DNA of 64,000 bases from Bacteroidota bacterium (lineage in GTDB: Bacteria > Bacteroidota > Bacteroidia > Bacteroidales > FEN-979). Location: contig JAPLDI010000040.1 of the NCBI GenBank assembly GCA_026391795.1, forward strand, positions 1 through 64,000, in the 5' to 3' direction. Each line of letters starts with the position of its first letter. The first letter of the stretch is position 1. The position numbers and the translations under genes were made by a program. Positions 10,178 to 19,616 of this stretch are shown here, piece by piece. A model generated the notes under the pieces. The model searched no databases and had not been told where the DNA came from. It was given only the letters and a program-made list of their open reading frames with translations.

Positions 10178-10764
10178 GCGCTGGTTTCTTTTTCTTTAAT
10201 TTCCCGGATCACCCTTGCAGGGCTTCCTGCCGCGACGGTCCATGCCGGAATATCTTTTGTGACGACCGATCCGGCTGCTACTACTGTGCCTTCACCGATA
10301 GTTACTCCCGGCATGATGATGCTTTCCATTCCAATAGCGCAACCTTTTTTCAGCACTATTTTCTCCTTAAGGTATTTTAGGTTGAAATAGTCATCTCCCA
10401 TGCGGTAATCAGTCAGATCTTTCCGGTGACACAAAAGCAGGGATCCTGTTGCAATATGAACATCATCTTCTATTTCGATCAGATGGGCGTTTCCTATATC
10501 AATCCATACGGAGTACCCGATGAAGACATCCTTTCCGACTTTAATACCCATCCATCTCCACAATTTCGGCCGGAGTTTGCGGTCATTCAGGGGTGCCAGG
10601 AGAACCGAATACATGCAATACTTTAAAAGGATGCTGTTCCTGTAGTTTCTTACAACTCTTTTCAAAGCGCTCCAGGCATTGATATCGCTGTATTCTCCTT
10701 CAGAAAATTTCATCCCCGCTTTTTTCAGGACTTTATAGGTGGTGCTGGTTTTTTCTTTTTCCAT
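10174..10764 (-). CDS. Hexapeptide-repeat (LbH) acyltransferase, WcaF/colanic acid acetyltransferase-like
   Basis: [15 protein letters not shown]...[16 protein letters not shown]...[46 protein letters not shown]. Confidence 0.85.
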   Translation of the reverse strand: MEKEKTSTTYKVLKKAGMKFSEGEYSDINAWSALKRVVRNYRNSILLKYCMYSVLLAPLNDRKLRPKLWRWMGIKVGKDVFIGYSVWIDIGNAHLIEIEDDVHIATGSLLLCHRKDLTDYRMGDDYFNLKYLKEKIVLKKGCAIGMESIIMPGVTIGEGTVVAAGSVVTKDIPAWTVAAGSPARVIREIKEKETSA

Positions 10765-10777
10765 AAACCCGGAATTG

Positions 10778-11045
10778 AATTCACCTCACCCCCCCCGCCC
10801 CCTCTCCTGAAAGGCGAGGGGGAGTGAGTTATAATTTTATTTATTCATTAGCGTCTTTGCGCCTTCGTGGTAAAAATTTTAAACCCCCTCCACCCCCGGC
10901 CTCTCTGTATGGCGCGCGTTTCCTAACGCGTGCCCACAACTATTTTCAATTCAATTCACCTCACCCCCCGGCCCCCTCTCCTGAAAGGCGAGGGGGAGTG
11001 AGTTATAATTTTATTTATTCATTAGCGTCTTTGCGCCTTTGCGGT
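10778..11045. repeat. Two ~88-bp direct copies of a G-rich hairpin repeat (10778-10870 and 10953-11045)
   Basis: Both read attcacctcaccccc..gccccctctcctgaaaggcgagggggagtgagttataattttatttattcattagcgtctttgcgcctt. Confidence 0.9.
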
Positions 11046-11774
11046 GAATAATGCGTTGAAATAGACCCGGAAAAACCATAAAAAAGGCAAAATAATCCTG
11101 CTGAAATTCCGGGGTTGCTGGGCGATCCGGAAAACCCATTCCAGTCCGGCCTTTTGCGCCCACAAAGGAGCCCGTTTCACCGTACCGGCCAGGTATTCAA
11201 ATGACAATCCCACCCCCACGCAGATCGTGCTTTTCAGCAAGGGCTGGAGCTTCTCCATCAGGAACTCCTGTTTCGGCGCTCCCAGCCCGACCCAGAAGAA
11301 GGTTGGGTTTAATGTGTTTATATCCGCAACCAGTTCTTTGATGTTGATCTTTTCAACCGGCTGAAAGGGAGGAGATACCGCCTTCTTAATGTCAATCCCC
11401 GGATAGCTTACGGAGATATTCTTTACAAGGTGTTCGATGGTCGCTGGTGTGCTGCCGTAGAAATAGTGGGAATAGTTTTCATTCAAAGAGATTGCAAAGA
11501 GGCTGATCATCAGATCCAGTCCGCTGACCCTCTTTACATTCTTGTATCCTGCCCGGTGTGCATACCATACCAGCGGCATTCCGTCGGGGAGAGTCATCAG
11601 GGAACCGTTTTGGATCCTCAGATATCCGGGGTTTTTGTTGGCAATGTAGGCTGTCCTGACGTTGGTGACGCAGATGTAGTTGTATGTTCCTTTTGTAATG
11701 GCAAGCCTGATAGTGTCAATACAGCCTGACAAATCAGTATTATTTATCTCTATTTTGCCAACTTTAAATCTCAA
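11022..11774 (-). CDS. WecG/TagA/CpsF family glycosyltransferase
   Basis: LPDGMPLVWYAHRAGYKNVKRVSGLDLM, FFWVGLGAPKQEFLMEKL, GVGLSFEYLAGTVKRAPLWAQKAGLEWVFRI. Confidence 0.9.
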   Translation of the reverse strand: MRFKVGKIEINNTDLSGCIDTIRLAITKGTYNYICVTNVRTAYIANKNPGYLRIQNGSLMTLPDGMPLVWYAHRAGYKNVKRVSGLDLMISLFAISLNENYSHYFYGSTPATIEHLVKNISVSYPGIDIKKAVSPPFQPVEKINIKELVADINTLNPTFFWVGLGAPKQEFLMEKLQPLLKSTICVGVGLSFEYLAGTVKRAPLWAQKAGLEWVFRIAQQPRNFSRIILPFLWFFRVYFNALFTAKAQRR

Positions 11775-11787
11775 GGATAGATTTTTT

Positions 11788-11868
11788 TACCACAACAGGC
11801 ACACTAGGGCACAATAGAAAATTATCTCTGTAAACTAATGTGCCCTATTGTGCCTACTGTGGTGAAGA
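11788..11868. repeat. Inverted repeat ccaca-aggcaca-agggcaca overlapping the 3' end of the next CDS
   Basis: taccacaacaggcacactagggcacaatag ... ctaatgtgccctattgtgcctactgtggtg. Confidence 0.85.
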
Positions 11869-13215
11869 TAAGCCCGCTACCTTGTAAACAGCTATCAGCT
11901 TCTTATAATACACCTCTGGCGAGTAGTGCGTTTCCAGTCTCTTCCTTCCGTTCTCTCCAAGCCTTGCCCTCAGCTCAGGATCATTCCAGAGCATCTCAAT
12001 CTTCTTTGCCAGATCTTCAGCATCTCCCGGGTTGAAGAGAAGCCCGTTGACCCCGTCTTCGATGATCTCGGGATACCCAGCCATCCTTGGAGCGATAACC
12101 GGGATCCCGGCCGCCATGGCCTCCAGGAACACCATGGGGAATCCTTCGTACGACCGGCTGGTAAAGACAAGAAAAGAAGCCTGGGTAAAGGCTTCTTCCA
12201 TCTCTTCTTTCGGCAGCTTCCCGGCCATTTCGATATTGGTGGGTATGGTCACCTTTGTTATGTAATCGGAAGAGCCTTTACCTGCAACCCGGAATGGAAT
12301 TCCGGGTAGTTTTGCCGCTGCCTTTGCCAGGATGTCAAATCCTTTCTGGGCGTTTATCCTTCCTGAAAAGAGCGCAAATCCCTGTTTCAGGCCCTGATGT
12401 TCTTTTGCAGAAGCCTTTAAAAAGTTCGGCAGTACGAAGCATTTCTCAGCCGGAAACCCGTTTTCAACAAGTTTGTTCTTCTGGAACTCCGTGAGGCAGA
12501 GAAAAGCATCGACATTATCCAGGTAGTATCTTTTCCTCCGGGCCCAGAAATTCCGGAGTGCGTATCCTGTACTTTTAAACAGGGAGCATTCACAATTCCG
12601 GGTGATGCATTTCCACTCTTTTCCCCCCGAACATTGTTCGCATATCTCATCATGGGTGAAGAACAGGCCGTTCGGGCAGATAAGCCGGTAGTTGTGGACG
12701 GTCATCACGATCTTTGGTGGTGAATTGGTGATCTGATGATTAGATGCTGGATGCTGGATGCTGGATGCTGGATGTGTGTGAATGGGGTCTTGTGTCTTGG
12801 GAATGTCGTAAGTTGGTTTGTTCTTGAGTTGGCGGGTTGATTTGATGACGGGTAAAATTGCAGGTGATATAAGGGGGTAAAGGTTATGTATATGGACAAT
12901 GTCTATTGGAAATGAGTCGGCAGTCGGCAGTCGGCAGTCGGCAGTCCCATTAGTGACAACCCCCGGCTTCTGACTTCTGACTTCTGATTTCTGACCTCCG
13001 ATAATCTCCCGGATCTCCCTGACCGCTCTCCTGTTATATACACCTGAAAGAAATCCATGCGCATGCCCGAAACGTAATCCTTTCAACTCAGAACTTCCGC
13101 GCATATAGGTCTGCACATCGTGTCCTCCTGCCTTCAACAGTGCAATCTGTGCATCCACAACAGCCTCTTCGCCGCTGTAATGGTTATATGAATTGTGGAT
13201 GAGGAGGATACGCAT
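11854..13215 (-). CDS. Glycosyltransferase family 4
   Basis: HNSYNHYSGEEAVVDAQ, FALFSGRINAQKGFDILAKAAA, EGFPMVFLEAMAAGIPVIAPRMAGYPEII. Two repeat-derived insertions in the N-terminal domain. Confidence 0.9.
   Translation of the reverse strand: MRILLIHNSYNHYSGEEAVVDAQIALLKAGGHDVQTYMRGSSELKGLRFGHAHGFLSGVYNRRAVREIREIIGGQKSEVRSQKPGVVTNGTADCRLPTADSFPIDIVHIHNLYPLISPAILPVIKSTRQLKNKPTYDIPKTQDPIHTHPASSIQHPASNHQITNSPPKIVMTVHNYRLICPNGLFFTHDEICEQCSGGKEWKCITRNCECSLFKSTGYALRNFWARRKRYYLDNVDAFLCLTEFQKNKLVENGFPAEKCFVLPNFLKASAKEHQGLKQGFALFSGRINAQKGFDILAKAAAKLPGIPFRVAGKGSSDYITKVTIPTNIEMAGKLPKEEMEEAFTQASFLVFTSRSYEGFPMVFLEAMAAGIPVIAPRMAGYPEIIEDGVNGLLFNPGDAEDLAKKIEMLWNDPELRARLGENGRKRLETHYSPEVYYKKLIAVYKVAGLSSPQ
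12745..13005. repeat. In-CDS repeats: 68-bp ctggatg element (12745-12812), cagtcgg array (12914-12945), cttctga array (12962-13005)
   Basis: Direct reading; translate as [18 protein letters not shown] and QKSEVRSQKPG...TADCRLPTAD. Confidence 0.9.
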
Positions 13216-13227
13216 TGGAGTTGGGTG

Positions 13228-13512
13228 TTATTCCCCCCTCTTACGTGTAAGAGGGGGGCAGGGGGGAGATACTTTTGAGTTTCGGTTTTGTTTTTTTATC
13301 CATCCCCCTTCCCCTTCCTTACAAGTAAGGAAGGGAAGGAGTTTTGTACTTTCCCCCTCTTACATGTAAGAGGGGGGCAGGGGGGAGATACTTTTGAGTT
13401 TCGGTTTTGTTTTTTTATCCATCCCCCTTCCCCTTCCTTACAAATAAGGAAGGGGAGGAGTTTTGTACTTTCCCCCTCTTACATGTAAGAGGGGGGCAGG
13501 GGGGAGATACTT
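13228..13512. repeat. 119-bp direct tandem repeat, >2 copies, each with palindromes (ccccctcttac-gt-gtaagaggggg and cccttccttac-aa-gtaaggaaggg)
   Basis: ttttgtttttttatccatccccctt starts at ~13288 and ~13407; a further partial copy at 13953-14012. Confidence 0.9.
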
Positions 13513-13523
13513 TTAGTCGCAAT

Positions 13524-13886
13524 TCAAATAGCAGCTTTCCTGATTTTTTCTATAACCTTGTTTATATCCTTCAACTCTTCATTCCTGATCCTGAGTATCC
13601 GCAGTCCTTTGGCTTTCAGGATCTCTTCTCTGTGGATATCACGGTCTTTCTGGTAGTCATGAACCTTTCCATCTACTTCAACGACCAATTTTTCCGAAGC
13701 ACAGTAAAAGTCAGGGATAAAAAAGAAGTGTTCGTGCTCATTTGACTCATATATGATTGGATGCTGCCGGAGAAACCTTTTCCCATCAAGCTGATCATTC
13801 CTGATATATTTCCATAGAAGTTCTTCTCCTGGTGTGGGATTGTTTCTGAATTTGCGGGCTATCTCTTTTAGCTGAGCGTATTTCAT
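13524..13886 (-). CDS. DUF559 (Vsr-like endonuclease fold) protein
   Basis: ARKFRNNPTPGEELLWKYIRNDQLDGKRFLRQHPI...FFIPDFYCASEKLVVEVDGKVHDYQKDRDIHREEILKAKGLRILRIRNEEL. Confidence 0.85.
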   Translation of the reverse strand: MKYAQLKEIARKFRNNPTPGEELLWKYIRNDQLDGKRFLRQHPIIYESNEHEHFFFIPDFYCASEKLVVEVDGKVHDYQKDRDIHREEILKAKGLRILRIRNEELKDINKVIEKIRKAAI

Positions 13887-14028
13887 GGGTGATATTTAAA
13901 TGTATCCTCCCCCCGACCCCCTCCTTGCCAGCAAGGAGGGGGAGGCGTTTCTACCCCCTCTTACATGTAAGAGGGGGGCAGGGGGGAGATACGTTTAGTC
14001 GCAGGGGGGAGATACTTTTTTCCTCCTC

Positions 14029-14076
14029 TTCGCCGCTGTAATGGTTGTAGGAATTATGGATAAGGAGGATTTTCAA
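14029..14076 (-). pseudogene. 5' fragment of a glycosyltransferase-4 gene (reads KILLIHNSYNHYSGEE)
   Basis: Near-identical to the 5' end of the CDS at 13215 (cctcttcgccgctgtaatggtt...gaggaggat). Confidence 0.8.
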
Positions 14077-14082
14077 TATCAT

Positions 14083-15327
14083 TTATTTGAATGAGTCAAT
14101 TCTTTCTTTAAGTTCTTTAATTAAACCGGTAATCACGTAATTTTCATTAAATTTTTCGCGATGACCAATTGAACTGTACTTCTCAAGGAGTATACCTTCT
14201 GCCCAGGAATCATAAAGTTCTGAGATTGCATTATAAATCTGGTTAATATCATTTAGATCAACTGCAATTCCTCCGTGATTTCCTTTTAGCAATTCTTCCA
14301 TTACCCCATTTATGGGTGATATTGAAAGAATGGGTTTGCCAAGTTGGATCATGTCCATGACTTTTGAAGGGAGAAAAATTCCGACTTCTGTGTTCGCTTC
14401 GATCAGTATTGCAACATCGCAGGATTGGATTTGTTTTAATGATTCTTCATATGGAACTGCCGGAATGAAAGAGACATTTTCTTTCAGGTCAAGAGATTCA
14501 ACAGCACCCAATGCTTCTTTGTCAATATTCCCGATAAATATTAGTTCGATTTTATGTTCAGGCTTTTTCACTAAATATGTTTTTAAGGCAGAAAGCAGTG
14601 ATGATGGATTGCGTAATCCTAAACCGCCAACATGACACATTCTTAAGTGATCTTTATTCGTTATAGGATTCTGATAATAATCCGTATGTGCTATGTGGGG
14701 AACAATTATGCTTTTTGACCCCAACTTTTTATAATAAGTTTTAAAATATGTTGACAGGAATGTGTTTGGAAAAGAGTGAAGATTTGCTCTTCTGATAACA
14801 AGGTTACAATAGACCTTTGTGAAGTCAATTAGGCGGCATTTTTTTCTGAATGGGAATGGACTAATCGATAAAGGTATCGGATCACTCCAATTTGCCAGCC
14901 ATGGAATCCCTGACAGGTAGCTGAGAATCAAAGCGGGTAGATGTCCATATACAGGCATTGCCCTTGAAATCAGAAGTGATGGTTTTTTCTGTCGAATAAT
15001 GTTATATCCGGTTTTTGCAGCCAATATGCACCACAATAAAGATTTATATACACCTGCAGATCTTTTTAGTAGAGGATGATTATCAAATGGATTAATTAAC
15101 CGGAGATTATGGCTATTGAATGACATGCCGACTTCGGCAGGATAATATTGTGCTGATCCGGGGTTGTGAATGACATCCAGTTGAATTTCGTGAGATAACA
15201 ATCCCAGAATGAACTTTGTTGTTACAATACTTTCGCCAGTTACAGGAGGATACGCCTCTGGTGCAATTATGAGGAAACTTAAATCTTTAACGGATGACAC
15301 TTTCAACTTATGATTTTCCTGACGCAA
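14083..15327 (-). CDS. Glycosyltransferase family 4
   Basis: APEAYPPVTGESIVTTKFILGLL; CHVGGLGLRNPSSLLSAL; IFLPSKVMDMIQLGKPILSISP. Confidence 0.75.
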   Translation of the reverse strand: MRQENHKLKVSSVKDLSFLIIAPEAYPPVTGESIVTTKFILGLLSHEIQLDVIHNPGSAQYYPAEVGMSFNSHNLRLINPFDNHPLLKRSAGVYKSLLWCILAAKTGYNIIRQKKPSLLISRAMPVYGHLPALILSYLSGIPWLANWSDPIPLSISPFPFRKKCRLIDFTKVYCNLVIRRANLHSFPNTFLSTYFKTYYKKLGSKSIIVPHIAHTDYYQNPITNKDHLRMCHVGGLGLRNPSSLLSALKTYLVKKPEHKIELIFIGNIDKEALGAVESLDLKENVSFIPAVPYEESLKQIQSCDVAILIEANTEVGIFLPSKVMDMIQLGKPILSISPINGVMEELLKGNHGGIAVDLNDINQIYNAISELYDSWAEGILLEKYSSIGHREKFNENYVITGLIKELKERIDSFK

Positions 15328-16273
15328 TGTTAAAATAGTATTTAACTCTATTCAGCATGGCGTAATAAATCTTTAGAATAATACTCCGTATTGATTTCCT
15401 GCCACAAATGTTACGATAGAAAGTATAAGTTACCGCTTTATCATCGCGGATAACATCAGTTGGATGCATTATTTCATTTAGTCTTCCAACTGGAACATTT
15501 GCAAAAGGACTGAATTTATCCTTTGTGTGTAAGGCGTCTTTTTCAAAGCCAATATTAGAAACAAGATTAACATTTGGGATTATTGCTAAAGCATTATTTT
15601 TTATCAAGGAATAAGTCCATTGATAGTCCCAGGTATTTATTATTCCTTTATATGTTTTAGTGAAAAGACTGCGCCAGACTTTGTATTGTTTTGTTGAAAT
15701 GAAATGGCTTTTAAAATTCTTAGTATTAATAATTTCGGGAAAATCTAACATTTTAGGATCATAATGTGCCCAGGCTCGCTTCCATGTCGCCCATCCCCAA
15801 ATATGAGGAATATCGGAAAAATAATAACTACCATCTCCCCGGACGATTCCTCTTTGATGGTTATCTCCGGAGATATGCCAAATTCTTTCATCCTTATTAT
15901 AATAATGAAGCAACTCTTCACAGAAGTAAAAGAAATCTTTACAAGGTAAACAGTCACTTTCAAGGATGATACCACTTTCATTATTTTCAAAAAACCAGTT
16001 TATGCCCAGGTTGAAAGTTTCAGTAACTCCAAGATTCGTTGAAAAATAGTTGGTATGAATTTTGCAATTCCAATCAACTTTTTCAATTTGGTGTTTTGAC
16101 TCAGAAATCAGTTGGTCTTCTCCATAAACCCAACTTCTGGGACCATCACAAAGGACATATAATTCCTTTGGTCTTACTGAACTGATCACATTCAACACCT
16201 GACTGGTTTTTTCAGGTTTATTAAAAATGATCAATAAAACCGGCGTTGAGAGATTACCGTTTGACGAATTCAA
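15308..16273 (-). CDS. Glycosyltransferase (GT2-like/GT-A type)
   Basis: TPVLLIIFNKPEKTSQVLNVISSVRPKELYVLCDGP...GIILESDCLPCKDFF. Confidence 0.7.
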   Translation of the reverse strand: MNSSNGNLSTPVLLIIFNKPEKTSQVLNVISSVRPKELYVLCDGPRSWVYGEDQLISESKHQIEKVDWNCKIHTNYFSTNLGVTETFNLGINWFFENNESGIILESDCLPCKDFFYFCEELLHYYNKDERIWHISGDNHQRGIVRGDGSYYFSDIPHIWGWATWKRAWAHYDPKMLDFPEIINTKNFKSHFISTKQYKVWRSLFTKTYKGIINTWDYQWTYSLIKNNALAIIPNVNLVSNIGFEKDALHTKDKFSPFANVPVGRLNEIMHPTDVIRDDKAVTYTFYRNICGRKSIRSIILKIYYAMLNRVKYYFNIASGKS

Positions 16274-16317
16274 AAGAGATCAATTATACTTATTAATAAT
16301 CAAATAATTACATAATC

Positions 16318-17244
16318 TCATTTCTGATTAAAAGATGATTTCACCTGAATAAAATATTTTGAGAATATCAGTGTAAATTCTTTTTGTCCATCAACATTTA
16401 AATGAAGATGATCGAAAAACAGGTTTGTACTGTCTTTAAACAATATTGTATAATTCAATAATTGATTCCCTGAATTTATTTTTACAATTTCCTGCACTCT
16501 CTGTTCCACACTTTTAATCTTTTCCGGTTCAGCAGTTGTCAAAATATGAACAACAGGAAAGAAAACAAAAGTTCCGTTTAATTGTCTTTGCTTTAAAAAG
16601 TACACTGTATTTCTGAAAGTATTAATACAGTCCGTATCCATGGTGATTTTCCAGAAATTATTGGCCTTGATCTCCTTTTGCAGTCCGATTGTATCAACTA
16701 TACCAAATTTCAGGTTTGTACGGTCGTTAATGATTCCCCTCACAGCAAAGTTCAAAGTCATCTCATTGAATCTTGAAGTTGAAAAGATCACCCTTTCATA
16801 GTATTCAAGTTTCGATTGGCATTTTATTTTCAGGTAATCTCGAATTACTTTATCATTCATATAGGGGAATAAGAGCTGGTTTGAATTCTCGCTCAGACCT
16901 TTGCAAGTGAAAATATGTGGTGTTAGTTCATAGATGACCCCTTTGAGTTTGCTTTTATTGATTGAAAGGAAATGCTTCAGCATTATTAACCGGTCTTCGG
17001 TAGTCACCCCCAGTTGTGTATAAAACGCAAACTTTTTACCTGTTCGTTTTTCAAGTAAAGCCTTGCTCAGATCAAGTGTGGCAGGCGAAGAGCCTAGTAC
17101 CAGGTAATCAACGTTGGAATGAAGATCAAAATGCTTGTAAATTCCATATTCAAGTACCGCACCTGAAATCCTGTCAAGAACCACCAATAGGATGAGAAAG
17201 AGAAAAATACCATTGAAGAAACGTTTCGCTGTCATTGAAATCAA
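16318..17244 (-). CDS. Membrane-anchored SGNH-like/DltD-like partner of MBOAT
   Basis: N-terminal TM, VDYLVLGSSPATLDLSKALLEKRTGK, C-terminal DHLHLNVDGQKEF; translationally coupled to the MBOAT gene (4-bp overlap). Confidence 0.55.
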   Translation of the reverse strand: MISMTAKRFFNGIFLFLILLVVLDRISGAVLEYGIYKHFDLHSNVDYLVLGSSPATLDLSKALLEKRTGKKFAFYTQLGVTTEDRLIMLKHFLSINKSKLKGVIYELTPHIFTCKGLSENSNQLLFPYMNDKVIRDYLKIKCQSKLEYYERVIFSTSRFNEMTLNFAVRGIINDRTNLKFGIVDTIGLQKEIKANNFWKITMDTDCINTFRNTVYFLKQRQLNGTFVFFPVVHILTTAEPEKIKSVEQRVQEIVKINSGNQLLNYTILFKDSTNLFFDHLHLNVDGQKEFTLIFSKYFIQVKSSFNQK

Positions 17245-18692
17245 AACTGAAAATAGATAAACCCTGCTGTTGTTTTACCGAATAGAAATATACATATTAT
17301 CAAAGATGCATAACCTGGCCATCTAATCCAGATGGGTAAGCGGGTTTCTGAAAAATTCAGGGATGCGATTTTTCTATACTGCAGTATCTCAATTAATAAT
17401 AGGAAAAGCACAACAAGGATATTTAGAAAGAATGTAACAGAAGAACTGCCAATGTAAACAGAACCGGAACTGAATGAGAAAATTTTACCTATGATATAGA
17501 ATGCATCTCCTGCAGAGTTGGCTTTGAAGAAAACAGAAATAAGCGAAACGGTGATAAAAATGAATGCTGTACTGGCAATTGAAATAAAGTCCTTAAGGAT
17601 CTTAGATGTGACTTTTTCCCAGACACGTTTTTTGAGATTCAAAATGACCTCTACACTCAACATGGTACCGTGAAGTAGTCCCCAGATAATAAATGTCCAT
17701 GCCGCACCATGCCATAGTCCGGAAATGAAAAAGGTGGTGAAAAGTGAAATTACTATCCCTGCTTTCTTCGATTTGCGTAAAGTAAAATTCAGGGGATTGA
17801 AAATATATTCGAATAGCCAGGTTGTAAGTGATATATGCCATTTACGCCAGAAATCGGCAAAAGATTTAGCAAAGAAGGGGAGATTGAAATTTTTGATCAG
17901 GTCAAAACCAAGCAATTTAGCTGACCCGATAGCAATATCTGAATAACCGGAGAAATCTGCATAAAGTTGGACCATAAATAACATTGCCGTAAAAAAAAGA
18001 GTTACACTGTTATAACCTGAAGGACCTTGATATACCTGGTTGATATATGCAGAAAGGTTATCCGCAATCACAAGTTTTTTAAAAAGACCCCACAATATCA
18101 TTTTAAGGCCTGCTGCAATGTCATCCCAATTAATGCGGGCAACTGTGTTCATTTGCTTCAACAGGTTTGTACTTCGCTCAACAGGACCTGAGAGAATGAG
18201 GGGGAAGAAACTTGAAAATGCGAAAAATGTAACAGGATTTCGTTCTGCTTCTCTCTTTTCCCAGTAAATATCCAGTATATAGCCTGATAATTGAAATGTG
18301 TAGAAACTGACACCTAACGGAAGAATTATGCCAAGGATCCTTGTCTGTGTACTGAACCCTATACCTGCCAATGCGATTCCAAGACTCTCTATAAAAAAGT
18401 TATAGTATTTGAAGAAGAATAGACTGCTGAATATCAGGATAAGTGAAATGATCAGCAGGTATTTTCTCCGGTTTCCTTCAGGTGATTTACTGATCAGAAT
18501 TGCCGATCCAAATGCGATTCCCGAGAGAACGAGCAAAAGAAAACTGAAACGCCAGTCCCACCATGTATAATAAAAGTAATTGGCAATAAGCAGGAACAGA
18601 TTCCTGTAAAAAGGTGTTCTTCCTGGGATAAGCCAATAGGCTACCACGATTAACAGGAGGAAAATAAAGTAGTTTACGGATGTAAAGAGCAT
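17241..18692 (-). CDS. MBOAT family O-acyltransferase (DltB/AlgI-like)
   Basis: FFPLILSGPVERSTNLL, LYADFSGYSDIAIGSAKLLGF, FADFWRKWHISLTTWL, FISGLWHGAAWTFIIWG. Confidence 0.9.
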   Translation of the reverse strand: MLFTSVNYFIFLLLIVVAYWLIPGRTPFYRNLFLLIANYFYYTWWDWRFSFLLLVLSGIAFGSAILISKSPEGNRRKYLLIISLILIFSSLFFFKYYNFFIESLGIALAGIGFSTQTRILGIILPLGVSFYTFQLSGYILDIYWEKREAERNPVTFFAFSSFFPLILSGPVERSTNLLKQMNTVARINWDDIAAGLKMILWGLFKKLVIADNLSAYINQVYQGPSGYNSVTLFFTAMLFMVQLYADFSGYSDIAIGSAKLLGFDLIKNFNLPFFAKSFADFWRKWHISLTTWLFEYIFNPLNFTLRKSKKAGIVISLFTTFFISGLWHGAAWTFIIWGLLHGTMLSVEVILNLKKRVWEKVTSKILKDFISIASTAFIFITVSLISVFFKANSAGDAFYIIGKIFSFSSGSVYIGSSSVTFFLNILVVLFLLLIEILQYRKIASLNFSETRLPIWIRWPGYASLIICIFLFGKTTAGFIYFQF

Positions 18693-18706
18693 CGGATGAT
18701 CAGGAA

Positions 18707-18946
18707 CTATGACGCAATCTTCTCTTGGATGATGATAATCATGGACCCTACTGTGTTCATTTTAGCAAGATCCTTGAGTCGGAATTTAATGTTAAAATGG
18801 GATTCTATTGTGGATATAAGATCCAGGTGGGTAAGTGAATCCCATCCGTCGATATCACCTGCTGTTGTAGTGTCGTTAATTTCAATTGAGTCATTGTTGA
18901 ATATCTTGCGAAAGATCGGGTTCAATTCAGAAATGATGTCATTCAT
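18707..18946 (-). CDS. Acyl/peptidyl carrier protein (DltC-like)
   Basis: 79 aa with GWDSLTHLDLISTIESHF phosphopantetheine site. Confidence 0.85.
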   Translation of the reverse strand: MNDIISELNPIFRKIFNNDSIEINDTTTAGDIDGWDSLTHLDLISTIESHFNIKFRLKDLAKMNTVGSMIIIIQEKIAS

Positions 18947-18958
18947 ATATCGGTTGAT

Positions 18959-19609
18959 TTAAATTTCCTTTTCCATTAGTATTCGTTCAAGGCCTGGCAA
19001 GAATTCTACTATCCTTGGATCTTCTGACGATTTTCTTTCCGATACCCTAAACCCGGCTTTCAGATAGGCTGATACCGCCCTAATGTTCTCGCCCATCAGT
19101 TGTATCTGTACTTTTCTTAATTCAGGGTTATCTTGTTTATGCCTCTGAATGTGGTTATCAATGAGTAAGGCACTGATTCCTCTTCCCCTGTAAAGTGGAA
19201 TTGTGTAAATGGATTCAAGTTGCAGAGCCCCGGGGGCCCTTTGAATATTAATGGGCTCAATAGTCCTGATGTTTTCTTCAATTTGGGGCAAACTTGCTTT
19301 TGAAAGAAAGTAGAAGAACATATTTGATTTAATTATCCCGGAAGAAGGACCGGAAACAGACTCTACCCAGGCTGAAACCGTTGCCACAGGTAGTTCTTCC
19401 TCAAAGGCAACCAGGAAATTCGAAGGGCAAAATTCAAATCCATCTATCTCTTCAAGAAGGATCTCGTTTAGCATATCGGTAAGGCGTTCTTCTGAGATGC
19501 AGAAGATCTTTGTGTAACTCACAAGCTGGGTTCCGCTTCTCTCAGCTTCAAGAATTGCTTCAATCAGAAATGAAATGTCTTCAACTGTGCCTTTCTTTAT
19601 GGTTAGCAT
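18959..19609 (-). CDS. GNAT-family N-acetyltransferase
   Basis: LQLESIYTIPLYRGRGISALLIDNHIQ...AVSAYLKAGFRV. Confidence 0.7.
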   Translation of the reverse strand: MLTIKKGTVEDISFLIEAILEAERSGTQLVSYTKIFCISEERLTDMLNEILLEEIDGFEFCPSNFLVAFEEELPVATVSAWVESVSGPSSGIIKSNMFFYFLSKASLPQIEENIRTIEPINIQRAPGALQLESIYTIPLYRGRGISALLIDNHIQRHKQDNPELRKVQIQLMGENIRAVSAYLKAGFRVSERKSSEDPRIVEFLPGLERILMEKEI

Positions 19610-19616
19610 CTGTCTG

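Noticed and set aside
13288-13745. Two ORFs starting MFFYPSPFPFLT
   Set aside because: Translated 119-bp repeats antisense to DUF559.
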